Assembly (NCBI RefSeq): GCF_028471905.1
Contig: NZ_CP116902.1
Coordinates: forward strand, 1,958,501-2,022,500
DNA length: 64,000 nt
Reading direction: 5' to 3'
Source: Aneurinibacillus uraniidurans
GTDB taxonomy: Bacteria; Bacillota; Bacilli; Aneurinibacillales; Aneurinibacillaceae
This document shows, piece after piece, positions 1 to 8,540 of the stretch (the stretch's first letter is position 1; every line of letters starts with the position of its first letter). The translations under genes were made by a program, and so were the position numbers. Below the pieces are notes generated by a model. That model had not been told where the DNA came from, made no database searches, and worked only from the letters and a program-made list of their open reading frames with translations.

Positions 1-662
1 TACGGGCATTGAAGGAACGGGAAAAACCGCATTTTGTAATACTGGATGAAATGAATCTTGCTCGGGTGGAATATTATCTGAGTGATTATCTAAGTGCGGT
101 TGAATCTAGGAAGCCAATTTGCCTTCATTCACAAGATAATGTGGCTGACGTTCCAAAAACAATTGAAATTCCTCCTAACTTGTACGTTATTGGAACAATA
201 AATGTAGATGAAACAACACATAGTATTTCAGATAAAGTATTGGACCGTGCATTTGTTATGACTCTGTCAGATGTTGATTTCCAAAGGTTTTGGGGAAGTT
301 TGGAGAATGATATTCAGGACGTACTTGATAGAGAATTTGAAATGCTATTGTCTGTTCACCAGAAGTTATTAAAATATGATTTACATTTTGGTTATCGGAC
401 AATGTATGAAATGATAATGAAATTATATAGAAATCGGCAATTACCTGAAGATATACAGATGGAACAAATGAAGGCAGTTGATCGTGTCGTGAGTGAAAAG
501 GTACTGCCTAAATTGCGTGGAGATGACAGGATCATGCCGCTATTAGAAGAACTATCTCAATGGTGTACCGAGCAATTAGGGATAGAAGCAGAATCGCTAC
601 GGCATCTGGTACGCATGAAGGGAGAACTCGAACGATATGGGGCTACGCAATTCTGGCGTTAA
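1..662 (+). CDS. McrB-like AAA+ ATPase, C-terminal part (gene starts before window)
   Basis: The reading frame is open to the left edge of the window, so only the last ~220 residues are present. They contain a Walker B-like ILDEMN followed by NLARVEYYLSD, then GTINVDETTHSISDKVLDRA, which matches the sensor 1 and arginine-finger (DRAF) region of McrB-type AAA_5 NTPases. These enzymes translocate on DNA to drive a partner nuclease. The stop codon lies 26 bp inside the next gene, so the two are probably translationally coupled. The Walker A motif must lie upstream of the window. The McrB-family call is fairly safe; the specificity of the system cannot be judged. Confidence 0.85.
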   Translation, partial: RALKEREKPHFVILDEMNLARVEYYLSDYLSAVESRKPICLHSQDNVADVPKTIEIPPNLYVIGTINVDETTHSISDKVLDRAFVMTLSDVDFQRFWGSLENDIQDVLDREFEMLLSVHQKLLKYDLHFGYRTMYEMIMKLYRNRQLPEDIQMEQMKAVDRVVSEKVLPKLRGDDRIMPLLEELSQWCTEQLGIEAESLRHLVRMKGELERYGATQFWR

Positions 663-2133
663 ACTTCAAATATGGGATGATGCCATGGGAGAATGGGTCT
701 TTCTTGATGAAATGTATTTTCAAGAAGCAAAATCTTATCGCTGGCGTTGGGCTACACCTGAAGAAATCACTTTTTCTATGCAGGGAATTTCACTTATGAT
801 GAACCGTGTACAAGACCACTGGGAAGGGATAGTGGAAACTCCTTTTCAAAGTGGGATTGTTACATTTACAATCAAAAATTCAACGATGCAGCAGGCTATG
901 ACGATTTCCATGCATATTTATCCTGATAATCGTAAATTAACAACTACACAGTACGAAAATATGATTCAGGATATTTTACAGGAAGCAGCTGTTTGTTTGA
1001 AATTCTCAGGCTTGTTTCATGGAGTTGATGTTCACGGAAGAAAACGTGAGGGTTCCTGGTTACAATGGGATTACATTGAACGTTCTATTACTCAGCTACG
1101 CTTTCTTTTTAAGGAGATTGCTACTCATCCCTTGCGTGTATTAAAAAAGGAAGAAAAAATAAAACGTATTGAACACGTTAAATATACGAATAATCGTACA
1201 ATTTTCTGGATGGAGCGTCATGGGGAAACGTATGGTGCCTCCCCAAGCACTTTGCCTACGCATCTTAAAACTTTTCAAATAAATGAAACATATGATGTAT
1301 ATGAGAATCGTGTTATAAAAGCGCAGTTGAATGAGTTAAGGCAGATACTGAAATGTTATGAGCAATCTTCTTATGAGATTGTTAGAATAAAAGCTCAAAA
1401 ATATAGCAATTGGGTTACATATTGGATCAATGATTCATTTTTACAAAATGTTACGTTGCATACCGGTAGCATAAAAATCACACAGGTTTTTCGAAAACAC
1501 CCGTATTACCGTTTTTGGTATCAATGGTTTCAACATTTATATGAAAACGCCCAGTATTCAATAGGATTTTCAAAATCTATTCCACTAAAAGATACCTATG
1601 AGCTATATGAAATATGGGGATTTATGCGAGTTGTTAAAGCATTTAGGGAACTTGATTTATTACAAGATACCTCAGAAATTTATGTAACCAGGGAAGATGA
1701 ATTATTCTTGGCGCTGGCTGAGAATAAGGGGAGTAAAGTAGCCTTAAAAGATGGTGGGGTTTTATATTATCAAAAAATAATACAAAACAATACGCATCCT
1801 TATTACTCCTATACACAAAGGATGATTCCAGATATTGTATTGGAAAGAAGGGATCATTTAGTAGTGTTTGATCCGAAATATCGTGTTGAACATAATATGG
1901 GGACAGCTTTAGGAGAAATGCATAAATATCGGGATGGGATTTTGCATCAAGAAGATGGACAAAGAGCTGTTACGCATGCTTTTATATTAACACCGAAAAA
2001 AGGTGAGTCAGGAAAAGAAGCAAGCTTTTTTACTGATATTTTTCGAGAACAATATCATATGGGGGCTTTTTGTTTTAAACCAGGCGAAGAACAAGTCGAG
2101 TTTAAAGAATGGATAGTGAAATATTGGAATTAG
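637..2133 (+). CDS. DUF2357-type protein with PD-(D/E)XK nuclease domain, McrB partner
   Basis: This 498-residue protein overlaps the McrB-like gene by 26 bp. Its C-terminal third carries PDIVLERRDHLVVFDPKYR (about residues 396-414), a clear PD-(D/E)XK nuclease core with the pattern D...D-x-K. The N-terminal two thirds resemble DUF2357 proteins, which commonly sit next to McrB-like ATPases and act as the McrC-like, modification-dependent nuclease arm. The inferred role is restriction of foreign, probably modified, DNA. The start ATG at 637 is preceded by GGGAG at a slightly long distance. The ATPase-nuclease pairing is strong; the exact family name comes from memory. Confidence 0.75.
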   Translation: MGLRNSGVKLQIWDDAMGEWVFLDEMYFQEAKSYRWRWATPEEITFSMQGISLMMNRVQDHWEGIVETPFQSGIVTFTIKNSTMQQAMTISMHIYPDNRKLTTTQYENMIQDILQEAAVCLKFSGLFHGVDVHGRKREGSWLQWDYIERSITQLRFLFKEIATHPLRVLKKEEKIKRIEHVKYTNNRTIFWMERHGETYGASPSTLPTHLKTFQINETYDVYENRVIKAQLNELRQILKCYEQSSYEIVRIKAQKYSNWVTYWINDSFLQNVTLHTGSIKITQVFRKHPYYRFWYQWFQHLYENAQYSIGFSKSIPLKDTYELYEIWGFMRVVKAFRELDLLQDTSEIYVTREDELFLALAENKGSKVALKDGGVLYYQKIIQNNTHPYYSYTQRMIPDIVLERRDHLVVFDPKYRVEHNMGTALGEMHKYRDGILHQEDGQRAVTHAFILTPKKGESGKEASFFTDIFREQYHMGAFCFKPGEEQVEFKEWIVKYWN

Positions 2134-2348
2134 AAAAGATGAGTTTATTCATTATAATTAGCTGTTTATAGGTAATTAAAGTTTGCTGTTGCTGTTAAAC
2201 AAAATATGAATAAAATGTACTCCTAAACTGAAAAAACACATATTAAAAATAAATTTAATAAATAATTCTAAAAACTATTTATATCAAATAAAACTATTGT
2301 ATATGAAATAAGAGCATGTCTAAAAAGTTACCAAAAGGAGGACAACCC

Positions 2349-2888
2349 ATGTCTGAGGATCAAAATGTGATGAAAAAATTTAATCCTTTATTTTGGATGG
2401 TGAATCCCGGTAATACTCCAAAGGGGGGCAGAAAAGACTTCATTAATCCAGAATGGATTCCATGGACGGACTGGCTTATGCCTGGCACCTACTTTAAGCT
2501 CCTGTACTGTGATCTTGTAAACGGATCTTTCACTTTATTATTAAAGATTGATCCGGGAGTAAAAGCCACCCCTCACTGGCATGTTTCAAATGCGCAAGCA
2601 TACATCATCGAAGGCGGGTTTTATTACGAAGATGGAGAAGACAAGGGATACGAAGGTTATTACACCTCTGAAACCGCAGGATCTGTCCACGAACCATTTG
2701 TCACACCGGAGGGTTGTACCATGTTTGCTATCTCCCATGGGCCAATTGCGGGTTATGATGATGATGGCAAGATGGTCGTTATGGCGGACGCTAGACTCCA
2801 TTATTATATGGCTCGTGAGAATAATGCAGTTGAGCACACCACCATTGTTGATTATTCTTATGGATCTCAGGATCTACAAGGTAAGTAA
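2349..2888 (+). CDS. Cupin-domain protein (2,4'-dihydroxyacetophenone dioxygenase-like)
   Basis: A single-cupin protein of 179 residues. I chose the ATG at 2349 because AAAAGGAGG at 2333-2341 lies 7 bases upstream; an in-frame ATG at 2316 has no such site. The first cupin motif is present as PHWHVSNAQAYIIEG: two metal-binding histidines, with Gln where Glu is usual. The second motif is less clear. Such proteins bind Fe or Mn and include dioxygenases such as 2,4'-dihydroxyacetophenone dioxygenase, but substrate cannot be predicted. The gene stands alone with a strong hairpin terminator downstream. Confidence 0.7.
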   Translation: MSEDQNVMKKFNPLFWMVNPGNTPKGGRKDFINPEWIPWTDWLMPGTYFKLLYCDLVNGSFTLLLKIDPGVKATPHWHVSNAQAYIIEGGFYYEDGEDKGYEGYYTSETAGSVHEPFVTPEGCTMFAISHGPIAGYDDDGKMVVMADARLHYYMARENNAVEHTTIVDYSYGSQDLQGK

Positions 2889-2928
2889 GGGAATAAATTG
2901 TTTTAACATTCTAGATATTAATGATTCT

Positions 2929-2962
2929 ATCCGCTATAATGTACATTATAGCGGATTTTTTT
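2929..2962 (+). terminator. Perfect 28-bp palindrome followed by T-run
   Basis: Positions 2929-2956 read the same on both strands (ATCCGCTATAAT / ATTATAGCGGAT around GTAC) and are followed by T's to 2962. It is best read as the rho-independent terminator of the cupin gene. Its perfect symmetry would also suit a regulator binding site for the downstream EamA cluster. Confidence 0.75.
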
Positions 2963-2990
2963 ATATTATAACGCACGAAAGGAGAGGCAC

Positions 2991-3098
2991 ATGCAAATCC
3001 GAACAGAGCGAAACCTTAGTTTGGATAAAATGAGTGACCTAACAGGAGCAAGCAAAGCCTTGGTAGGATCAAATTCTCAAATTCGAAGGAGTAGATGA
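2991..3098 (+). pseudogene. Truncated copy of the XRE regulator N-terminus, 35 codons
   Basis: An ATG with a good AAAGGAG site opens a 35-residue frame (MQIRTERNLSLDKMSDLTG and on). It closely matches the start of the helix-turn-helix domain of the XRE regulator at 3972, about 71 bases being near-identical (2997-3067 against 4014-4084). The frame degenerates after the turn and stops at 3096-3098, overlapping the EamA start codon. It is therefore a decayed duplication, although its ribosome binding site and overlap could now couple translation to the transporter. Confidence 0.7.
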
Positions 3099-3991
3099 TG
3101 AAATCTAAAATTCAGTTCTTATTATCCATGATAATCTTCGGCACGATTGGCGTATTTGTAAGACACATTGATTTGTCTTCAAGTCAAATCGCTTTATTAC
3201 GCAGTTTAATTGGCAGCTTATTTTTAATGACGGTCATGTTCATCATGAAGAAAAAAATTTCATGGAAATTGGTGAAAGCAAACGCTGTGTTTTTATTACT
3301 TTCAAGTATTGCATTGGGCGGGAATTGGATTCTACTTTTCCAGGCGTATAGACATACGACCATTTCTAACGCAGCACTCAGTTATTATTTTGCACCTGTA
3401 TTTGTCATGATTCTTTCACCATTTGTACTTAAAGAAAAATTATCAACAAAGAAAATAATCTGCATCGGTGTAGCTATGTTAGGCATGTTGTTGATTGTTG
3501 GTAATGGTGGTATAAGCGCATCCGGATTCGATGATTTACTTGGTATTGGCTACGGATTACTGGCAGCTGCATGCTATGCCTCATTAATGCTAGTAAACAA
3601 GTTCATCAAAAACATGGATGGGCTAGAAACTACATTCATTCAGCTTGGAATGGCCGCATTACTTCTCATGCCATATGTATTTTTTACTGAAAAATTCAAC
3701 ATCTCAGAAGTATCAAGTTCTTCCATTCTGTTTATCGTAATCTTAGGGATTATACATACAGGTATTGGATTCTTGTTATTTTTCTCAGGTATGAAGAAAT
3801 TAAAAGGGCAGAGTATCGCGGCATTAAGTTATGTAGATCCAATCACATCATTAGTGATTTCTGCTGTTATCTTGCAAGAGAGCATGACATTTGTTCAGCT
3901 GCTTGGTGGTACATTGCTTTTAGGCTCAACATTCATTAGCGAAAATAAATCAATCAAATGGGTGAACAAACATGCATTCAATCAATCTTAA
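3095..3991 (+). CDS. EamA/DMT-family transporter
   Basis: 298 residues with about ten hydrophobic segments arranged as two EamA repeats, and the signatures SQIALLRSLIGSLF early and YVDPITSLVISAVILQE late. Drug/metabolite transporters of this family export amino acids, metabolites or toxic compounds across the cytoplasmic membrane. Two consecutive ATG codons (3095, 3098) are possible starts. The gene overlaps the following XRE-cupin regulator by 20 bp, and with azlC and azlD it appears to form one operon, which suggests an amino-acid-related substrate. Substrate is inferred only. Confidence 0.85.
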   Translation: MMKSKIQFLLSMIIFGTIGVFVRHIDLSSSQIALLRSLIGSLFLMTVMFIMKKKISWKLVKANAVFLLLSSIALGGNWILLFQAYRHTTISNAALSYYFAPVFVMILSPFVLKEKLSTKKIICIGVAMLGMLLIVGNGGISASGFDDLLGIGYGLLAAACYASLMLVNKFIKNMDGLETTFIQLGMAALLLMPYVFFTEKFNISEVSSSSILFIVILGIIHTGIGFLLFFSGMKKLKGQSIAALSYVDPITSLVISAVILQESMTFVQLLGGTLLLGSTFISENKSIKWVNKHAFNQS

Positions 3992-4526
3992 TATCGGAAA
4001 GAACTTCAAACGAATCCGAACAGAACGAAACCTTAGTTTAGATAAAATGAGTGAACTAACAGGCGTAAGCAAAGCGATGTTAGGTCAAATCGAACGAGGA
4101 GAATCAAACCCGACTATCACAACAATATGGAAAATCGCCAGTGGACTTCACATCTCCTTTTCTTCTTTACTGGCAGAAGACACGCCACCGGTGACACTCG
4201 TTGATGTCCGTACCATTGATCCTGTTATCGAAAACGACGAGAAATATCGAGTATATCCGCTATTTCCTTTCCACCCGAAAAAACAATTTGAAATTTTTTC
4301 GCTTGTTCTTGAACCAGGGGGCAGCCATGAATCAGAAGGACACACTACAGGGGTAGAAGAATACGTTATCGTTGGTTCCGGTACGTTAGAATTTGTTATG
4401 GAACAGGAAATCTATCATGTGACGCAAGGCAGTGCTCTTCATTTTCAAGCAGACAGACCGCATTGTTATCGGAATGCAGGTACATCTCCTGTCGTTTGTT
4501 CCGTGATCATTCATTATCCGCATTAA
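3972..4526 (+). CDS. XRE-family regulator with C-terminal cupin sensor
   Basis: 184 residues. An N-terminal helix-turn-helix (about residues 8-62: NFKRIRTERNLSLDKMSELT, then SKAMLGQIERGESNPTITT) is followed by a cupin domain (about residues 105-180, with EYVIVGSGTLEF and HFQADRPHCYRN). This architecture is typical of small-molecule-responsive repressors that control adjacent transporters. It overlaps eamA and lies 36 bp before azlC, so it probably controls this cluster. A broken copy of its N-terminus lies at 2991-3098. Confidence 0.85.
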   Translation: MHSINLNIGKNFKRIRTERNLSLDKMSELTGVSKAMLGQIERGESNPTITTIWKIASGLHISFSSLLAEDTPPVTLVDVRTIDPVIENDEKYRVYPLFPFHPKKQFEIFSLVLEPGGSHESEGHTTGVEEYVIVGSGTLEFVMEQEIYHVTQGSALHFQADRPHCYRNAGTSPVVCSVIIHYPH

Positions 4527-4562
4527 CATAGTAGGTACAGAAGAACAGGGGGGGGAGAAGGG

Positions 4563-5294
4563 ATGCAAGAAAACATTCATCTAAAAACGTACGAAATGAA
4601 CCAGGACAATGGAAGCTTTCTTCAGGGGGTAAAAGACTGTGTTCCAACCATATTAGGCTACTTAAGTATCGGATTTGCAGCGGGAGTGATCGAAAAGACC
4701 GCAGGACTTAGCCTACTTGAAATCGCACTGCTCAGCTTAATTTTGTATGCAGGTTCCGCTCAGTTTATTGCTGCAGGTATGATTGCAGCCGACGGATCGG
4801 CAACAGCGATTATTTTCACCATTTTCTTTGTTAATCTTAGACATCTTTTATTAAGTGCTGCTGTATCCCCATACTTCCGTCATTTGTCCCCGACGAGAAA
4901 TATGTTGATTGGTGCTTTGCTTACGGATGAGTCTTTCGGAGTAGCTATGAACCGTGCCGTACATGAAAGTGCCATCAGCGAGCGGTGGATGCACGGGTTA
5001 AATATCACGGCTTATATCAATTGGTTTATCGCCAACATGGCCGGTGCTTTCTTCGGACGATGGATTGCCCATCCAGAACAGCTCGGTCTTGATTTTGCGC
5101 TGCCTGCGATGTTTATTGGGCTTCTCGTTCTGCAAATGGCAGGACGCAATCAAATCGTACGAGATAGCATCGTGGCTATCAGCGCGGTTGTGATCGCTGT
5201 AGGTGCAACTCTTGTTTTCTCGGGAAGCATCGGCATCATTGTAGCAACTGTTCTAGCAGCAACAATCGGGATGGTGATCGAAAAATGGACGTAA
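4563..5294 (+). CDS. azlC: AzlC-type branched-chain amino acid exporter, large subunit
   Basis: 243 residues, membrane-embedded, with the family pattern DCVPTILGYLSIGFAAGVI near the start, AGSAQFIAAGMIAADGSA, and NLRHLLLSAAVSPYFRH. AzlC works with the small subunit AzlD to export branched-chain amino acids or analogues such as 4-azaleucine. The start is preceded by a purine-rich GGGGGGAGAAGGG. azlD begins within its last 10 bases, as expected for the pair. The upstream XRE-cupin gene is the likely local regulator. Confidence 0.9.
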   Translation: MQENIHLKTYEMNQDNGSFLQGVKDCVPTILGYLSIGFAAGVIEKTAGLSLLEIALLSLILYAGSAQFIAAGMIAADGSATAIIFTIFFVNLRHLLLSAAVSPYFRHLSPTRNMLIGALLTDESFGVAMNRAVHESAISERWMHGLNITAYINWFIANMAGAFFGRWIAHPEQLGLDFALPAMFIGLLVLQMAGRNQIVRDSIVAISAVVIAVGATLVFSGSIGIIVATVLAATIGMVIEKWT

Positions 5295-5611
5295 GATGGC
5301 CTATTCTTCTCATTATTATCGGATCAGCACTTGTTACATTTGTCCCGCGAGTTCTTCCGTTAATGGTACTCAGCCGCGTTCAATTACCGGACTGGGCCAT
5401 GCGCTGGTTACATTACATCCCGATTGCGGTTATGGCTTCTTTAGTCGGACAGGAATTGTTTATGTCTAATGGGAAACTGTCACCGCTTACGACAAATGTT
5501 GAACTAGTAGCTGCACTCCCAACTTTTATCGTGGCTGGCATGACACGCAGTTTGCTAGGGACTGTAGTCACAGGTCTTGTTTCCATCATCATAATACGGT
5601 TCATTTTTTGA
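5285..5611 (+). CDS. azlD: AzlD-type small subunit of amino acid exporter
   Basis: 108 residues with about four transmembrane segments and the family signature TFVPRVLPLMVLSRVQLPDW followed by ALPTFIVAG. It overlaps azlC by 10 bp and supplies the small membrane subunit of the AzlCD exporter. It is the last gene of the apparent EamA-XRE-AzlC-AzlD unit. Confidence 0.9.
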   Translation: MDVRWPILLIIIGSALVTFVPRVLPLMVLSRVQLPDWAMRWLHYIPIAVMASLVGQELFMSNGKLSPLTTNVELVAALPTFIVAGMTRSLLGTVVTGLVSIIIIRFIF

Positions 5612-5682
5612 CTCTCATCCCACATATTACTAATGAAAGTAGATCGCTCCCACCCTTACAATAGAAGATAGGGAGGGATACG

Positions 5683-6543
5683 ATGAAAAAACAAAAATTC
5701 AGCTTATTACTCACACTTTCATTATTGACTTGTGCAGCACCGACGGTAGGATTGGCGGAATCTTCTGCCGTTATGATCGATGGAAAAACGGTACAATCGG
5801 AAACATTGATGAAAAACGATACGATGCTCGTTCCGGCCCGATTTTTCATGAATGCAGGGGTTACCGTTCAATGGAGCGAAGCCTATCAGGCAGTCGTACT
5901 TACAAAAGGCAACATCACAATCAGTTTGCCATCACAACAATCATATGCGGACGTGCTCGTACGTCCAGGCACAACGTGGCACCGCGACCAGTTGCCTTCC
6001 GCTACAACCGACCGCAAAGATGGAACATACATACCGCTTCGCTACGCTGCGGAAACACTCGGCATGACTGTCTCATATGACGCTGAAAGTCAGTCTGCTT
6101 CGGTTCACACGGCTTCTTCAGGACCGGTTAAGATACTAGAAGCAGCACCTTCACCTGAAGCAAAAGATCCAGCTATGCACTGGCTGTATCAATTGACAGA
6201 AGCAGAAGCGGGAGGAGAGTCGCTTCAGGGGAAAACGGCGGTAGCCGCTTCCGTCCTGAATCGCGTCAAAACACCTGGCTGGCCCAAGTCTGTAAATGAT
6301 GTTATCTTTGAAGTAACACATGTGAATGGTTCGGACTATTATCAGTACTCACCTGTGCTTGATAAGCGTATTTATAACGTAACACCGTCTCAAGAAACCG
6401 TTAAGGCTGTTAATCTCGCGCTGCGCGGTACAGATCCAAGTAAACAAGCTGTCATCTTCTACAATCCTGAAAAGACAGCGAACCAGTGGGTGCGCAGCCG
6501 TGAAGTTACCACAGTCATTGGAGATCACATCTTCGCTAAATAA
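5683..6543 (+). CDS. Secreted SleB-like cell wall hydrolase with copper amine oxidase N-domain
   Basis: 286 residues. A signal peptide (about 1-25, cleavage near GLAESS) leads into a copper amine oxidase N-terminal-like domain (about 30-145, with MLVPARFFMNAGVTVQW and YIPLRYAAETLGMTV), then a Hydrolase_2/SleB domain (about 165-286, LYQLTEAEAGGESLQGK and AVAASVLNRVK). SleB-type lytic transglycosylases cut spore cortex or cell wall peptidoglycan; the Glu residues in TEAEAGGE occupy the expected catalytic position. The N-terminal domain probably anchors or binds in the wall. A strong AGGGAGGG site precedes the ATG. This gene points to a spore-former. Confidence 0.85.
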   Translation: MKKQKFSLLLTLSLLTCAAPTVGLAESSAVMIDGKTVQSETLMKNDTMLVPARFFMNAGVTVQWSEAYQAVVLTKGNITISLPSQQSYADVLVRPGTTWHRDQLPSATTDRKDGTYIPLRYAAETLGMTVSYDAESQSASVHTASSGPVKILEAAPSPEAKDPAMHWLYQLTEAEAGGESLQGKTAVAASVLNRVKTPGWPKSVNDVIFEVTHVNGSDYYQYSPVLDKRIYNVTPSQETVKAVNLALRGTDPSKQAVIFYNPEKTANQWVRSREVTTVIGDHIFAK

Positions 6544-6555
6544 AAAATAAACCAG

Positions 6556-6595
6556 AACCCGGACGATTTTATCAGTAGGAGAGTCCGGGTTTTTT
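6556..6595 (+). terminator. Rho-independent terminator after the SleB-like gene
   Basis: Arms AACCCGGAC (6556-6564) and GTCCGGGTT (6583-6591) are perfectly complementary and followed by a T-run. Confidence 0.85.
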
Positions 6596-6652
6596 GCTAT
6601 ACTAAGTAGGTGAAAGAATAGAATAATATGGATTTGTATAGGGGGGTGTTTT

Positions 6653-7219
6653 ATGAGCACAGGAAAGTATCTCCAATATTTGTGGCGCGATAAGTATATT
6701 GCATCGATTACGCCAACTTCACTTTCATGTGTGCAGCAAGTATGCCGCACGATTGATTTTTCACACAGACAAGTCATCATCGAATACGGGCCTGGGCTAG
6801 GCGTTTTTACCGACTATCTAGCTGAGCGACTATCCGATGACTCCTTACTTCTGCTGATTGAGCGCAATGATAACTTTTCTGACCAACTTACGAATAAATA
6901 TCGAACAGATTCTCGCATTCATGTTTATCATGATAGTGCAGAGCATGTTCAATCCCTCCTAGCGGAATCAGGTGAAGCACAGGCCGACCTTGTGCTATCA
7001 GGCATTCCATTTTCTTTTTTTCCCGATCAAGTTCGAGACACAATCGTTCGCTCTACACGTGAGGTACTCAAAGACGACGGCATGTTCCTTGCGTATCAGA
7101 CTTTTTTTCAACGAGATGTTCATCTTAAAATATATATGGAGCGCTATTTTTCACGAGTGCGGGATACATATTATTTGCGAAATCTTCCCCCAATGCGCCT
7201 GTACGAGGCGCTCCCATGA
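6653..7219 (+). CDS. Class I SAM-dependent methyltransferase (phospholipid N-methyltransferase/KsgA-like)
   Basis: 188 residues. SAM-binding motif I is visible as VIIEYGPGLGVFTDYLAERL (about residues 40-60), followed by an acidic residue in LLIERNDNF (motif II) and VLSGIPFSFFP in the position of the (N/D/S)PPY-like motif IV. The GPGLGVFT motif is typical of rRNA adenine dimethylase-like and phospholipid N-methyltransferase-like proteins of Bacillales. The protein is shorter than KsgA and lacks its C-terminal domain, so it is unlikely to be the housekeeping rRNA enzyme. Substrate unknown. Confidence 0.7.
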   Translation: MSTGKYLQYLWRDKYIASITPTSLSCVQQVCRTIDFSHRQVIIEYGPGLGVFTDYLAERLSDDSLLLLIERNDNFSDQLTNKYRTDSRIHVYHDSAEHVQSLLAESGEAQADLVLSGIPFSFFPDQVRDTIVRSTREVLKDDGMFLAYQTFFQRDVHLKIYMERYFSRVRDTYYLRNLPPMRLYEALP

Positions 7220-7220
7220 G

Positions 7221-7261
7221 AAAAAACGCTGTAACCAAACGATATGGTTACAGCGTTTTTT
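7221..7261 (+). terminator. Rho-independent terminator, 16-bp arms
   Basis: AAAAAACGCTGTAACC (7221-7236) pairs exactly with GGTTACAGCGTTTTTT (7246-7261) directly after the methyltransferase stop codon. Confidence 0.9.
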
Positions 7262-7283
7262 GTTTCTCACTGGAAATATTCGT

Positions 7284-7312
7284 TTGTTGATATTTCGTGT
7301 ACGAAATATTAT
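7284..7312 (+). promoter_or_regulatory. Promoter with embedded MarR-type operator
   Basis: A -35-like TTGTTG (7284-7289) and -10-like TATTAT (7307-7312) are 17 bp apart. Between them lies an inverted repeat, ATATTTCGT (7290-7298) and ACGAAATAT (7301-7309), with a 2-bp centre. The operator sits across the spacer, as expected for autorepression by the MarR protein encoded next. The match is by eye. Confidence 0.6.
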
Positions 7313-7417
7313 CATGAGAAGCATCGTTAAATATTCCATAAGGAGGAGACACTATACTTGACACTCCCACAAAAGACCGTATAGGTTCGTGGGCTACAGC
7401 AGTGAGGAGGGACATCC

Positions 7418-7885
7418 ATGCCCACAGATCAAGTCATTACGAATTTCATGCAGGCACTGCGTCGAACATTGCGTGCTTCTCAGCAAATTTTGAACCGAGA
7501 TGCAAATATATACAACTTAACCATCCCGCAGGTCCGTGTTCTCCATGCGCTGTATACGAGCGGTTCGAAGTCGCTTGCAGAATTGAGTAAACAGATTGAT
7601 ACGTCTATCAGTTCAACTAGTGGGGTAATCGATCGACTAGAACGCATGGAGCTAGTGATACGAACACGTGATAAAGAAGACAGACGCAAAGTCTGGATTA
7701 CACTTAGTGATTCATGTCGAACTTTAATGGAAAGATTTCCAATATCACAGGCGGAAGTTTTGCGTCCGTATTTTGCAAAAGAAGAGGAAGTAACGTTTAT
7801 TGACTTAACACATCAGCTGCTCGTACTAGCCGAACGAATGGAACAAGATATCCTAAACAAGAAAAACAAAGGAGGGACCGAATGA
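7418..7885 (+). CDS. MarR-family regulator of the downstream efflux operon
   Basis: 155 residues with the MarR winged helix: ITIPQVRVLHALYTSGSKSL, then STSGVIDRLERMELVIRTRD and KEDRRKVWITL (the wing). The start ATG has GAGGAGGG upstream. It is the first gene of an operon with two HlyD-like proteins and a DHA2 pump, the same order as yhbI-yhbJ-yhcA in Bacillus subtilis. It probably represses the operon through the palindrome at 7290-7309 and releases on binding a phenolic or drug-like ligand. Confidence 0.85.
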   Translation: MPTDQVITNFMQALRRTLRASQQILNRDANIYNLTIPQVRVLHALYTSGSKSLAELSKQIDTSISSTSGVIDRLERMELVIRTRDKEDRRKVWITLSDSCRTLMERFPISQAEVLRPYFAKEEEVTFIDLTHQLLVLAERMEQDILNKKNKGGTE

Positions 7886-7886
7886 C

Positions 7887-8522
7887 ATGAAACGAATGGT
7901 GAGCAGCATTGTTTCTATGCTCGTTGTACTGTTACTTGTAGGCGGCATATTTTACATGATCAATAATCGTTCCAATTATCTTGAGACGGATAATGCCCGC
8001 ATCACAGCTGATCTACAGCCAGTAGGGGTAGCAGCTGCGGGTAAACTGCAGGCCTGGAACGTGAATGTCGGAGATACAGTCACGCAAGGAGACGCACTTG
8101 GTACCGAGACAAGCGGAACATCAACGACACACGTATCCATTACAGCCCCGCTAACCGGAACTGTCATTCAGACGAATGCGACAGCCGGACAAATCATAGC
8201 ACCGGGGCAACCACTGGCCATGATCGCAGATCTGTCTAAAATGCATGTCTCTGCTTATATTGATGAAAATACCATTTCAGATGTCCGTGTCGGCCAGCAG
8301 GTCGATGTATATGTAGACGCGGATCCCAATCTCACCTTGAATGGACGCGTAAGCAGCATTGGTCAGACGGCAGGAACATTCCTGAGTCCAAGCGTAGTAT
8401 CTGGCAGTACAAACCGTGACACCAAGCAAACGCAACGAGTTCCGGTGAGCATTACGGTAGACAATTTGCAGACTAACGGAATTGTACCAGGGATGAACGC
8501 ATCCATCCGCATTCATAAATAA
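7887..8522 (+). CDS. HlyD/EmrA-like membrane fusion protein (first of two paralogues)
   Basis: 211 residues with one N-terminal membrane anchor (about 5-25), a biotinyl-lipoyl-like half (ITADLQPVGVAAAGKLQAWN and LTGTVIQTNATAGQIIAPGQ) and a beta-barrel ending in VPGMNASIRIHK. It has no long coiled-coil hairpin, as in the short YhbJ-type adaptors of Gram-positive bacteria. It begins 1 bp after the MarR stop and probably assists the DHA2 pump. A second homologue follows, so the pump may use a heteromeric adaptor. Confidence 0.8.
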   Translation: MKRMVSSIVSMLVVLLLVGGIFYMINNRSNYLETDNARITADLQPVGVAAAGKLQAWNVNVGDTVTQGDALGTETSGTSTTHVSITAPLTGTVIQTNATAGQIIAPGQPLAMIADLSKMHVSAYIDENTISDVRVGQQVDVYVDADPNLTLNGRVSSIGQTAGTFLSPSVVSGSTNRDTKQTQRVPVSITVDNLQTNGIVPGMNASIRIHK

Positions 8523-8540
8523 CAACAGGGAGGAACCTAT

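Noticed and set aside
7358-7402. Short leader peptide and CCCAC/GTGGG stem upstream of the MarR gene (attenuator)
   Set aside because: An eight-codon TTG frame follows a GGAGGAGA, but the stem is only five base pairs and there is no terminator alternative.
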